A stretch of DNA of 64,000 nucleotides, from the NCBI RefSeq assembly GCF_042427615.1, contig NZ_JBHMEZ010000001.1, forward strand, positions 682,001 through 746,000. Reading direction: 5' to 3'. The position numbers and the translations under genes are program-made. This DNA is from Formosa undariae. Lineage in GTDB: Bacteria > Bacteroidota > Bacteroidia > Flavobacteriales > Flavobacteriaceae. Shown piece by piece: positions 53,255-61,039 of the stretch (the first letter of the stretch is position 1; each line of letters opens with the position of its first letter). The notes below the pieces were generated by a model. It saw only the letters and a program-made list of their open reading frames with translations. It had not been told where the DNA came from and did no database searches.

Positions 53255-53297
53255 AGCACAAAATCAATAGTTGTTAACTAATGGTTTTGTGCTTTTT
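53255..53297 (+). terminator. terminator of the xyl operon overlapping the 3' end of the LacI gene
   Basis: AGCACAAAATCA (53255-53266) pairs with TGGTTTTGTGCT (53282-53293) around an inner TAGTT/AACTA stem with GTT loop, giving about 17 pairs with a single A.A mismatch, then five T. The right arm lies inside the last codons of the convergent regulator gene. Confidence 0.8.
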
Positions 53298-54301
53298 CGT
53301 TCAATTAAAGTCGTTTTAATTGTCTTGGTTTCAAAAACAGTTTCAGTACCTAATGGTTGTTCTATTTTCGAAATTAAGATTTCGGCAGCTGTCTTTCCCA
53401 TAAAAACGCTATGCTGATTTATACAAGTTATAGATGGTTTTGTATATTTGAAAAAGTCGCTACTCGTAAAACTTATAATTGAAATATCATCTGGAACAAT
53501 GTAACCACGATCTTGGGCAATCATCATTGATTCTACAGCCGAAAATTCTTCAAGTCCAATAATAGCATCCACTTCCTGATAATCTAACATGGTTTTTAAT
53601 TCAGTTTCAAAATCATATCCAGGTTTAATAAGGTTTATAATTTTTCTGTTTATAGGTAAATTATAATCTACTAGAGCCTTTAAATATCCATCAATTCGTA
53701 GTTTTATAATTCCCACATTATCTAAAGTCGATACTACCGAAATATGTTTACAACCCGTTTTAATTAAATGTTCGGTAGCTTTGTAAGCGCAATTAAAATC
53801 GTCTACAATAACTTTATCTGTATTTACTGAATCGGAGACACGATCGAACATTACAATAGGTCCAGCATTATCGATAAATTCTTCAAGATGACTAAAATGC
53901 TGTTTTGCTTCGGCTTCTTCACTTAAAGAAATAAGTAAACCGTCGATTAAGCCATTTTCTAACACAATTATAGAGCTAATCTCCTTATCGAGTTTACCAT
54001 GAGACACAATCGCAATAACATTATACCCTTTTTCATTTGCAACCTGCTCGATTCCACTAAACGTTTTTACAAAAAACGGATTTAAAATTGAAGGCATGAT
54101 AACACCAATAGTTTTTGATTTTTTATTGAGTAAACTCAGCGCAATGCTATTAGGCCTATAATTATGAAGTTTTGCGTATTCTTGAATTTTTAGTTTAGTA
54201 GCCACACTAATTTCATGACTATCTTTTAAAGCTTTAGAAACCGTTGCAATAGACACATTAAATGTTTTAGCGATGTGTTTTAATGTGATGCGTTGTTTCA
54301 T
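53264..54301 (-). CDS. LacI-family transcriptional regulator (probable xylose regulator)
   Basis: A 345-residue regulator. The N-terminal helix-turn-helix and hinge are typical: ITLKHIAKTFNVSIATVSKALK (about 4-25) and YRPNSIALSLLNKKSKTIGV. The periplasmic-binding-protein-like core follows (GVIMPSILNPFFVKTFSGIE, DGLLISLSEE, VDAIIGLEEFSAVESM) and the C-terminus has VFMGKTAAEILISKIEQP. It is transcribed towards the xyl genes from the opposite strand and is the obvious candidate for their control, with the palindrome at 48734-48747 as a possible operator. The effector cannot be read from sequence. Confidence 0.92.
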   Translation of the reverse strand: MKQRITLKHIAKTFNVSIATVSKALKDSHEISVATKLKIQEYAKLHNYRPNSIALSLLNKKSKTIGVIMPSILNPFFVKTFSGIEQVANEKGYNVIAIVSHGKLDKEISSIIVLENGLIDGLLISLSEEAEAKQHFSHLEEFIDNAGPIVMFDRVSDSVNTDKVIVDDFNCAYKATEHLIKTGCKHISVVSTLDNVGIIKLRIDGYLKALVDYNLPINRKIINLIKPGYDFETELKTMLDYQEVDAIIGLEEFSAVESMMIAQDRGYIVPDDISIISFTSSDFFKYTKPSITCINQHSVFMGKTAAEILISKIEQPLGTETVFETKTIKTTLIERKSTKPLVNNY

Positions 54302-54537
54302 AAGATATTTAAGGTTTTGAAATCTAAATTATACGGAGATACTGTTGATGTAAAAGTATGAAAATAGCCAACATTTTAAGAACTATAAATTTTTAAAAAG
54401 CAACTTTCGTTTAGGAAGCCATTTGCTAAAACGATTGTGTAGAAAATAGTTAATCCGAAAAACGAAATAAAATGTAATATTATTGATAATTACTTAAAAT
54501 CATTAGTATCCTCTAAAATAGTAGTGGTAATAGTTTT

Positions 54538-54565
54538 TAATGTAAATAATTTTACATTAAATTTG
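54538..54565 (+). promoter_or_regulatory. promoter with overlapping operator for the 54652 gene
   Basis: TAAATTTG (54558-54565) matches TAnnTTTG. TAATGTAAA (54538-54546) and TTTACATTA (54551-54559) form a perfect 9-bp inverted repeat abutting the -7 box. The rest of the 350-bp gap 54302-54651 shows no gene; the predicted leader is about 75 bases. Confidence 0.5.
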
Positions 54566-54651
54566 TACCGTTAAGAAAGATTGAATTAATAGCAGATTTT
54601 AATTTTTTAATTAACAATTTTGGTTATTTAATTAGCCAATAATTTATAGTG

Positions 54652-54843
54652 ATGCAATATAAAACTAAATTTTTTTTAATCCTTTTCATGTTGGTTGGTG
54701 TAATGTGTTTTGCGCAAGACGTACCAGCTCCTGATCCAGAAGGTAGAGGTATAAATCCTCCTGGAATGCCTATAGACGGTGGTTTAGCCATTTTAATAGC
54801 TGCCGGGGCATATTATGGTATCAGAAAATCTTTGAAGCACTAA
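54652..54843 (+). CDS. small exported protein with PID-CTERM-like tail
   Basis: A 63-residue protein from ATG at 54652 (a GTG one codon earlier is less likely). Signal peptide to about residue 21 (MCFAQ|D), then a short Pro/Gly-rich linker PAPDPEGRGINPPGMPIDGG, a hydrophobic stretch LAILIAAGAYYGI and a basic end RKSLKH. The P-I-D-x-G-L plus helix plus basic tail layout resembles the short C-terminal sorting signals (PID-CTERM) described for Flavobacteriia small proteins. Here the whole mature protein is little more than that signal. Processing enzyme and role unknown. It is convergent with ribE, 2 bases apart. Confidence 0.6.
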   Translation: MQYKTKFFLILFMLVGVMCFAQDVPAPDPEGRGINPPGMPIDGGLAILIAAGAYYGIRKSLKH

Positions 54844-54845
54844 GA

Positions 54846-55439
54846 TTACTTTATATCAAACTCTAATAATCGTTTTACATATTTTCCAAGTACATCGAAT
54901 TCTAAATTTACAGCATCCCCAATTTTAAAATATTTAAAGTTGGTATGTTCGAAAGTGTAGGGGATTATTGCTACACTAAACTGATTGCGTTTAGAGTCGA
55001 CAACCGTTAAACTTGTACCATTTACAGTAATCGAGCCTTTTTCTATTGTGATATTGTTTAGCTCTTTATCGTATTCAAACGTAAATAACCAACTACCAGA
55101 AGTTTCCTTAATATCAATACATGTTGCGGTTTGGTCTACATGACCTTGTACTATATGGCCATCTAATCGGTCTCCAAGTAGCATAGCGCGTTCTAAATTC
55201 ACTAAATCATTAGTTTTAAGAGACCCTAAGTTTGTTTTGTTTAATGTTTCTTGTATTGCAGTCACGGTATATGTGTTTTCGCTAATACCTACAACCGTTA
55301 AGCAAACCCCATTATGAGCCACACTTTGGTCAATTTTTAACTCCGATGCTAATTCACTTTCTATGGTTACATGTAGATTACCTTGATCTGATTTAAGATT
55401 AGCAACACGACCTAAATTTTCTATTATTCCTGTAAACAT
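54846..55439 (-). CDS. ribE: riboflavin synthase alpha subunit
   Basis: A 197-residue enzyme that dismutates two 6,7-dimethyl-8-ribityllumazines to riboflavin. The N-terminal MFTGIIENLG is invariant in the family. Two lumazine-binding barrels repeat: residues about 1-95 (SVAHNGVCLTVVGI, ending LGDRLDGHIVQGHVDQ) and about 97-190 (IEKGSITVNGTSLTVVD, AIIPYTFEHTNFK). Length is typical. Divergent from pdxA; no clear minus-strand -7 box was seen in the 65-bp gap. No FMN riboswitch is evident upstream. Confidence 0.96.
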   Translation of the reverse strand: MFTGIIENLGRVANLKSDQGNLHVTIESELASELKIDQSVAHNGVCLTVVGISENTYTVTAIQETLNKTNLGSLKTNDLVNLERAMLLGDRLDGHIVQGHVDQTATCIDIKETSGSWLFTFEYDKELNNITIEKGSITVNGTSLTVVDSKRNQFSVAIIPYTFEHTNFKYFKIGDAVNLEFDVLGKYVKRLLEFDIK

Positions 55440-55458
55440 ATTAATTCAATTATTTGGT

Positions 55459-55466
55459 TAAATTTG
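55459..55466 (+). promoter_or_regulatory. candidate -7 box for pdxA
   Basis: TAAATTTG matches TAnnTTTG, 38 bases before the pdxA start. Confidence 0.5.
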
Positions 55467-55504
55467 TACTTGTAAAATTACGAACAAAATAGTTATCAAG
55501 TTTA

Positions 55505-56527
55505 ATGAAGAAAGAAGAAAATATAATAGTTGGAATTTCAATTGGAGACTTGAATGGAATTGGTGGTGAAATTGTATTGAAGACTTTTGAAGACCCTAGA
55601 ATTCTAGAATTTTGTACGCCAGTGATTTTCGCCTCCGTTAAGGTGATGTCTTTTTATAAGAATCATTTTAAAATGGATATGAATTTTAATGGCATTAATC
55701 ATATCAATCAAATTGTAATTGGTAAGGTTAATGTTTTAAATTGTTGGAAAGAAAATGTGGCCATTAATTTTGGAAAAGAAGATTTTAAAATAGGCGAGTA
55801 TGCAATTAAATCACTGGAATCAGCAACTTCAGCTTTAAAAGAAGGTACAATAGATGTATTGGTAACCGCACCTATTAATAAGCATAACATTCAATCTGAA
55901 AAATTCAAGTTTCCTGGACACACAGATTATTTAGCCCAAGAGTTAGAAGGAGAAAGTTTAATGTTTATGATAACAGACTCTTTAAAGGTCGGTTTGTTAA
56001 CCGATCATGTTCCTGTAAGTGAAATAGCAAACCATATTACGCCAGAACTAATTGAAAAGAAAATAAGTACCGTTTATAAATCGCTTCAACGAGATTTTCA
56101 AATCTCTAAGCCAAAAATTGCTGTTTTGGGTATAAACCCTCATACGGGAGATAATGGTGTTATTGGAAACGAAGATGATACTATTTTACGCCCTACTTTG
56201 GCTAAAATTAAAGACAGTGGCAAATTAGTTTATGGTCCATATGCTGCAGATAGCTTCTTTGGATCTAATAATTATAAGAATTTCGATGCTATAATCGCCT
56301 CGTATCACGATCAGGGATTAATTCCGTTTAAAACATTATCTTTTGGAGAAGGTGTAAATTATACGGCGGGCTTAAATAAAGTGCGAACATCACCAGACCA
56401 CGGTACGGCTTTCGAAATAGCAGGGAAAGGTATTGCAAGTGCAAGTTCGTTTAAAGAAGCGTTATTTTCTGGAATACAGATTTATAAGCATCGTTTAGAG
56501 TACGATAAACTTGTAAAAAGAGTCTAA
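55505..56527 (+). CDS. pdxA: 4-hydroxythreonine-4-phosphate dehydrogenase
   Basis: A 340-residue NAD-dependent enzyme of pyridoxal phosphate synthesis. Motifs: GISIGDLNGIGGEIVLKTF at the N-terminus, VTAPINKHNI, FPGHTDYLAQEL with a metal-binding His, VLGINPHTGDNGVIGNEDD, ASYHDQGLIPFKTLSFGEGV and TSPDHGTAFEIAGKG, all diagnostic. Length is normal. It has its own candidate promoter and is followed by a separate promoter for yceD-rpmF; an inverted repeat TATAAAC/GTTTATA lies at 56546-56567 between them. Confidence 0.96.
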   Translation: MKKEENIIVGISIGDLNGIGGEIVLKTFEDPRILEFCTPVIFASVKVMSFYKNHFKMDMNFNGINHINQIVIGKVNVLNCWKENVAINFGKEDFKIGEYAIKSLESATSALKEGTIDVLVTAPINKHNIQSEKFKFPGHTDYLAQELEGESLMFMITDSLKVGLLTDHVPVSEIANHITPELIEKKISTVYKSLQRDFQISKPKIAVLGINPHTGDNGVIGNEDDTILRPTLAKIKDSGKLVYGPYAADSFFGSNNYKNFDAIIASYHDQGLIPFKTLSFGEGVNYTAGLNKVRTSPDHGTAFEIAGKGIASASSFKEALFSGIQIYKHRLEYDKLVKRV

Positions 56528-56574
56528 AATATTAAATAAAAAAGATATAAACAAAAAAATGTTTATAAGTAAGC

Positions 56575-56602
56575 TTGTGTAAAATAAAAATTCATATATT
56601 TG
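56575..56602 (+). promoter_or_regulatory. promoter of yceD-rpmF
   Basis: TTG (56575-56577) and TATATTTG (56595-56602) with a 17-base spacer are a full consensus match. The expected start is near 56609, giving a leader of about 10 bases. Confidence 0.75.
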
Positions 56603-56618
56603 CAGGCTCAAATTAGAT

Positions 56619-57167
56619 ATGGAAATGAAGCTGTTGAAAGAATTTACAATCCAATTCGTTGGATTAAAATTAGGAAAACATCAATTCGAATATCAAATTG
56701 GACAAGAGTTCTTTACACATTTTGGGTATGAAGATTTTAATGATGCTAACATTCAGGTACATGTTCTTTTAGAAAAGAAGAACACGTTATTAGAAGTGCA
56801 TTTTGAGATCTTAGGAATTGTAAACGTCTATTGTGATGTCACAAATGAACCTTACGATCAACCTATTCAAAATGAATTTGATTTGGTAGTGAATTTTGGT
56901 GACGAGTACAACGACGAAGAAATTGATTTACTAATTATTCCTCACGGGGAATATGAATTAAATATACAGCAGTATATTTATGAATTAATAGTATTAGCAA
57001 TTCCTACGAAACGTGTTCACCCTGGGGTTGAAGACGGAACGTTAGAGTCGGAAATGCTTGATAAATTAGAAGAATTGAGTCCTAAAATTAAGGAAGAAAA
57101 AAAAGACCAAGAGGAGTCAGACCCTCGATGGAATACATTAAAGAAACTATTAACGGATAATAAATAA
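56619..57167 (+). CDS. yceD: YceD/DUF177 family protein
   Basis: A 182-residue acidic protein. The family is recognised by its position directly before rpmF (7-base gap) and by the pattern of a beta-rich N-terminal part, LEVHFEILGIVNVYCDVTNE where most relatives have a Cys near a conserved G/C motif, and NIQQYIYELIVLAIPTKRVH in the C-terminal half. The last 30 residues are lysine/glutamate rich (SPKIKEEKKDQEESDPRWNT) and end with the typical DPRW(x)xLKKL. YceD affects 23S rRNA accumulation in bacteria and plants; the mechanism is not known in detail. Confidence 0.88.
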   Translation: MEMKLLKEFTIQFVGLKLGKHQFEYQIGQEFFTHFGYEDFNDANIQVHVLLEKKNTLLEVHFEILGIVNVYCDVTNEPYDQPIQNEFDLVVNFGDEYNDEEIDLLIIPHGEYELNIQQYIYELIVLAIPTKRVHPGVEDGTLESEMLDKLEELSPKIKEEKKDQEESDPRWNTLKKLLTDNK

Positions 57168-57174
57168 ATAGAAA

Positions 57175-57378
57175 ATGGCACATCCTAAAAGAAAAATCTC
57201 GAAAACAAGAAGAGATAAAAGAAGAACACATTACAAAGCAACTGCGCCACAAATTGCTACATGTCCAACGACAGGAGAAGCTCACTTATATCACAGAGCA
57301 CACTGGCACGAAGGTAAATTATATTACAGAGGTCAAGTTTTAATTGACAACTCAGAGGTAGAAGAAAATTTAGCATAA
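57175..57378 (+). CDS. rpmF: 50S ribosomal protein L32
   Basis: A 67-residue ribosomal protein. MAHPKRKISKTRRDKRRTHY at the N-terminus is the L32 signature, and CPTTGEAHLYHRAH is the remains of the zinc-ribbon region. Only one cysteine (Cys30) is present, so this is a zinc-free (C-minus) form. It is cotranscribed with yceD and ends in a strong terminator at 57396. Confidence 0.97.
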   Translation: MAHPKRKISKTRRDKRRTHYKATAPQIATCPTTGEAHLYHRAHWHEGKLYYRGQVLIDNSEVEENLA

Positions 57379-57395
57379 GTATTATGCAAGCATAT

Positions 57396-57426
57396 AAAAA
57401 AACGCTCCATTGTGAGCGTTTTTTTT
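57396..57426 (+). terminator. terminator of yceD-rpmF
   Basis: AAAAAAACGCTC pairs with GAGCGTTTTTTT across a 6-base loop, followed by further T. Confidence 0.92.
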
Positions 57427-57557
57427 GTCATATAGTTTTCTATAAGTCAAAAACAACTTAATTTGCATTCAATTAAACCAAAAAATTAAGTAATTTGGCC
57501 GTAAAATTGATGTTTCAGGTCTAATTATCTAAGTTTTGGTTCAATAATTTATACGCT

Positions 57558-58553
57558 ATGAGTAAAATAACAGCGGCTATTACGGCTGTAGGAGGATATG
57601 TGCCGGAGCATGTTTTAACGAATAAGATGTTAGAGTCTATGGTTGAAACTAATGATGAATGGATTACATCGAGAACAGGAATTAAAGAACGTCGTATTTT
57701 AAAGGAAGAAGGAAAAGGAACTTCTTTTCTTGCTATAAACGCTGCTCAGGATTTAATTAATAAATCTGGAGTAGATCCTAAAGAAATCGATCTTGTAATT
57801 GTTGCTACGGCAACACCAGATATGAAAGCGGCTGCAACAGCATCTTTCACAGCAACTGCGATAGGAGCAGTAAATGCGTTTGCATACGATCTAGAAGCTG
57901 CTTGTTCAAGTTTCTTATTTGGAATGTCTACTGCATCTAGTTACATAGAATGTGGACGTTATAAAAAAATATTACTTATTGGAGCAGATAAAAATTCTTC
58001 GATGATTAATTATAAAGACCGAGCAACCTGTATTATTTTTGGTGATGGTGCCGGGGCAGTGTTATTCGAACCTAATGAAGAAGGTTTAGGATTACACGAC
58101 GAGTATTTAAGAAGCGATGGTAATGGTAGAGATTTTCTACAAGCTACTTATGGCGGATCATCTTATCCTGTTACTCCCGAAGCTGTAGCCGAAGGAAAAC
58201 ATTTTGTGTTTCAGGATGGAAAAACAGTATTTAAAAATGCAGTATCTAATATGGCAGATGTTGCTGAAAAAATATTAGAACGAAATAATTTATCTAAAGA
58301 CGAAATTTCTTGGCTAGTAGCTCACCAAGCAAACAAACGTATTATAGATGCAACAGCTAAAAGAATAGATTTAGACTCAGAAAAAGTAATGATTAATATA
58401 GAAAAGTACGGTAATACGACTTCTGCTACATTACCATTATTACTTTTCGATTATGAAAAACAACTTAAAAAAGGCGATAAATTAGTTTTTGCAGCTTTTG
58501 GAGGTGGTTTTACATGGGGATCTATTTACTTAACCTGGGCATACAATTCTTAA
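57558..58553 (+). CDS. fabH: 3-oxoacyl-ACP synthase III
   Basis: A 331-residue thiolase-fold enzyme that condenses acetyl-CoA with malonyl-ACP to start fatty-acid synthesis. The catalytic Cys116 is in DLEAACSSFLFGM, the His in SWLVAHQANKRI and the Asn in IEKYGNTTSATLPL. The N-terminal TNDEWITSRTGIKERRI is the FabH hallmark. Length is typical. It heads a fabH-accB-accC cluster for fatty-acid initiation. A TAnnTTTG box is not exact in the 130-bp upstream gap (TAAGTTTTG near 57530 has one extra base). Confidence 0.97.
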   Translation: MSKITAAITAVGGYVPEHVLTNKMLESMVETNDEWITSRTGIKERRILKEEGKGTSFLAINAAQDLINKSGVDPKEIDLVIVATATPDMKAAATASFTATAIGAVNAFAYDLEAACSSFLFGMSTASSYIECGRYKKILLIGADKNSSMINYKDRATCIIFGDGAGAVLFEPNEEGLGLHDEYLRSDGNGRDFLQATYGGSSYPVTPEAVAEGKHFVFQDGKTVFKNAVSNMADVAEKILERNNLSKDEISWLVAHQANKRIIDATAKRIDLDSEKVMINIEKYGNTTSATLPLLLFDYEKQLKKGDKLVFAAFGGGFTWGSIYLTWAYNS

Positions 58554-58590
58554 TTGACTAATAATAACTTATTTTAAAATCTAATTTATT

Positions 58591-59070
58591 ATGGATTTAA
58601 AAGACATTCAAAATTTAATCAAATTCGTTGCTAAATCTGGTGCAAGCGAGGTTAAATTAGAAACCGATGATGTAAAGATTACCATCAAAACAGGTGGTGA
58701 CGATAAAGGTGAAACTACAACTTATGTACAACAAATACCTGTAGGGACTCCCGTTGCTCAGGCTCCTGTTGCTCCACAAACTGTAGCAAGTACCCAAGCA
58801 GCCCCTGCCGAGGCAGAAGCTAATTCAAAATATATAACTATTAAATCTCCAATTATCGGGACTTTATATAGAAAACCTTCACCAGACAAACCACTGTTTG
58901 TAGAAGTTGGTCAGACTATAGCCGAAGGCGATGTACTTTGTATTATTGAAGCGATGAAATTATTTAACGAAATTGAATCAGAAGTTTCTGGTAAAGTTGT
59001 TAAAATACTTGTAGATGATGCGTCTCCAGTAGAATTCGATCAACCATTATTCTTGGTAGATCCATCATAA
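58591..59070 (+). CDS. accB: biotin carboxyl carrier protein of acetyl-CoA carboxylase
   Basis: A 159-residue carrier. The N-terminal part (MDLKDIQNLIKFVAKSGASE) matches AccB, a Pro/Ala/Gln-rich linker follows (about 49-78), and the C-terminal biotinyl domain has CIIEAMKLFNEIE with the biotinylated Lys123 and the AccB thumb-like insertion IIGTLYRKPSPDKPLF. It lies 37 bases after fabH and 74 before accC. It shuttles carboxybiotin between AccC and the AccAD transferase, which is not in this window. Confidence 0.97.
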   Translation: MDLKDIQNLIKFVAKSGASEVKLETDDVKITIKTGGDDKGETTTYVQQIPVGTPVAQAPVAPQTVASTQAAPAEAEANSKYITIKSPIIGTLYRKPSPDKPLFVEVGQTIAEGDVLCIIEAMKLFNEIESEVSGKVVKILVDDASPVEFDQPLFLVDPS

Positions 59071-59090
59071 CAAATTTTAAAATTCCAAAA

Positions 59091-59115
59091 CAAATCCCAA
59101 TTGACTTGGAATTTG
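59091..59115 (+). repeat. imperfect hairpin/repeat between accB and accC
   Basis: CAAATCCCAA pairs with TTGGAATTTG (9 of 10) across TTGAC. GGAATTT is repeated and AATTCC (59081-59086) extends the complementarity. Such GGAATTTG-rich intergenic repeats occur widely in flavobacteria; here it may fine-tune the accB/accC ratio. Confidence 0.4.
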
Positions 59116-59144
59116 GAATTTGAGATTTTTAAATTGTATACGTT

Positions 59145-60500
59145 ATGTTTAAAAAAATACTAATAGCCAATAGAGGGGAAATAGCACTGCGTGTTATTAG
59201 AACCTGTAAAGAAATGGGAATTAAAACGGTTGCAGTGTATTCTACAGCCGATGCAGAAAGCTTGCATGTAAAATTTGCAGACGAGGCCGTTTGTATAGGA
59301 CCTGCAGCAAGTAGTGAATCCTATTTAAAAATGTCTAATATAATTGCTGCTGCAGAAATAACAAATGCAGACGCGATTCACCCAGGATACGGGTTCCTTT
59401 CAGAAAATGCAAAATTTTCTAAAATATGCGAGGAACACGATATTAAGTTCATTGGTGCATCTGCCGATATGATCTCTAAAATGGGAGATAAAGCCACGGC
59501 AAAAGAAACCATGAAAGCTGCGGGAGTACCATGTGTACCTGGTAGTGATGGTATTATTGCAGATTTCGAAATGTGTAAAAAAGTGGCCTTAGAAACCGGT
59601 TACCCAGTAATGCTTAAGGCAACTGCTGGTGGTGGTGGAAAAGGAATGCGTGCCATTTGGAAAGAAGAAGACCTGAAAGATGGTTGGGATTCTGCTCGTC
59701 AAGAAGCTAAAGCAGCCTTCGGAAACGACGGTATGTACATGGAGAAACTTATTGAAGAACCAAGACATATCGAAATCCAGGTTGTAGGAGATTCTACAGG
59801 TAAAGCATGTCATTTATCAGAACGTGATTGCTCTATTCAGCGTCGTCACCAAAAGTTAACGGAAGAAGTGCCTTCGCCATTTATGACGAAGAAATTACGT
59901 GACGCTATGGGGACAGCTGCTGTTCGCGCTGCAGAATATATAAAGTATGAAGGTGTAGGAACTATCGAATTTTTGGTAGATAAGCACCGTAATTTTTACT
60001 TTATGGAAATGAATACACGTATTCAGGTAGAACACCCAATTACAGAACAAGTAATAGATTTCGATTTAGTTCGTGAACAAATTCTTGTTGCTGCCGGTGT
60101 GCCAATTTTAGGTAAAAACTATACGCCAAACATGCATTCTATTGAATGTCGTATTAATGCAGAAGACCCATACCACGGATTCCGTCCGTCGCCAGGTATG
60201 ATAACGACGTTACATGCACCGGGAGGTCATGGTGTGCGTTTAGATACACATGTTTATGCAGGTTATAGCATTCCACCAAATTACGATTCTATGATCGCTA
60301 AGTTAATTACTACGGCCCAAACGCGTGCAGAAGCCATCAGTAAAATGAAACGTGCTTTAGACGAATTCGTAATAGAAGGTGTGAAAACGACCATTCCGTT
60401 CCATAGACAATTAATGGATCATCCAGATTATGTCGCTGGAAATTATACTACAAAATTCATGGAAGATTTCGTAATGGAAAAACCTCCAAAAGAAGATTAA
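59145..60500 (+). CDS. accC: acetyl-CoA carboxylase, biotin carboxylase subunit
   Basis: A 451-residue ATP-grasp enzyme that carboxylates biotin on AccB. FKKILIANRGEIALRVIRTC opens the N-terminal domain, HPGYGFLSENA follows, the glycine-rich ATP loop is KATAGGGGKGMR, and IQRRHQKLTEEVPSP and EMNTRIQVEHPITEQV hold catalytic and metal-binding residues. Length is standard for the single-subunit form, without a fused carboxyltransferase. It ends the fabH-accB-accC cluster with a terminator at 60508. Confidence 0.98.
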   Translation: MFKKILIANRGEIALRVIRTCKEMGIKTVAVYSTADAESLHVKFADEAVCIGPAASSESYLKMSNIIAAAEITNADAIHPGYGFLSENAKFSKICEEHDIKFIGASADMISKMGDKATAKETMKAAGVPCVPGSDGIIADFEMCKKVALETGYPVMLKATAGGGGKGMRAIWKEEDLKDGWDSARQEAKAAFGNDGMYMEKLIEEPRHIEIQVVGDSTGKACHLSERDCSIQRRHQKLTEEVPSPFMTKKLRDAMGTAAVRAAEYIKYEGVGTIEFLVDKHRNFYFMEMNTRIQVEHPITEQVIDFDLVREQILVAAGVPILGKNYTPNMHSIECRINAEDPYHGFRPSPGMITTLHAPGGHGVRLDTHVYAGYSIPPNYDSMIAKLITTAQTRAEAISKMKRALDEFVIEGVKTTIPFHRQLMDHPDYVAGNYTTKFMEDFVMEKPPKED

Positions 60501-60507
60501 ATCATAC

Positions 60508-60537
60508 AAACTCCGAAATTTATTTCGGAGTTTTTTT
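60508..60537 (+). terminator. terminator of the fabH-accBC cluster
   Basis: AAACTCCGAAAT pairs with ATTTCGGAGTTT across TT, then seven T. Confidence 0.92.
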
Positions 60538-60878
60538 ATGGTGTTACTTTTGCATAAGAAAAGCAAAAGTCAGGCTATTCGCTATATCTTTTATTTTTTT
60601 AGAAAATAAAAGGATGCCACTTCTATCCTTAACACAACTTTCATTTGTATATCAAAATCAAGAATTTATTATTAATCTTGGCTTATTACGTAAAATTAAT
60701 TAAGATAATCCCAATTAATCACTGTTTTTAGGTCCGAAAACAGGTGTGGTTTATTAGCTTTTTTTATGTTTTTAATTCATGTTAAGTAAGTAATTACTCC
60801 GATTCACCTCTATTTTCTCCGTTAGACTAATTTTTATGTAGTTAAACTAATATTCTTTTAATACTATGACTACCCTTT
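60538..60878. other. non-coding gap with a possible dispersed repeat
   Basis: No gene is visible. CTTTTATTTT (60588-60597) and AAAATAAAAG (60603-60612) form a 10-bp hairpin inside a segment (about 60551-60640, containing GGCTATTCGC and AGGATGCCAC) that reads like an intergenic repeat element. The rest is AT-rich without recognisable signals. Confidence 0.35.
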
Positions 60879-60892
60879 TATATTTGCCTCAC

Positions 60893-60965
60893 CATAACAT
60901 AAGTAGGTTAAGTTCATGGTAGATTTGGGGCAAAAAGGTGAACTTAACAGTTCACCTTTTTCATT
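60893..60965 (+). ncRNA. probable small RNA with alternative foldings
   Basis: TATATTTG (60879-60886) is a perfect -7 box with no coding frame behind it. About 45 bases later a 12-bp stem (AAAAAGGTGAAC 60932-60943 / GTTCACCTTTTT 60950-60961, loop TTAACA) ends the unit like an intrinsic terminator, though only a short T-run follows. GTTAAGTTCA (60907-60916) is exactly complementary to TGAACTTAAC (60939-60948), which overlaps the terminator's left arm and loop, so the RNA can fold in two exclusive ways. The next plus-strand gene is 815 bases away, so a stand-alone RNA of about 70 bases is more likely than a leader. No family assigned. Confidence 0.5.
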
Positions 60966-61039
60966 TTTAAATAGTTTCAAAAAAAAATCGGACTATATAA
61001 AAATATAGCCCGATTGTAATAAATATTTAAAACGTCTTA

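Noticed and set aside
54649..54651. GTG start for the 64-residue form of the small PID-type protein
   Set aside because: An ATG follows immediately and gives the same signal peptide.
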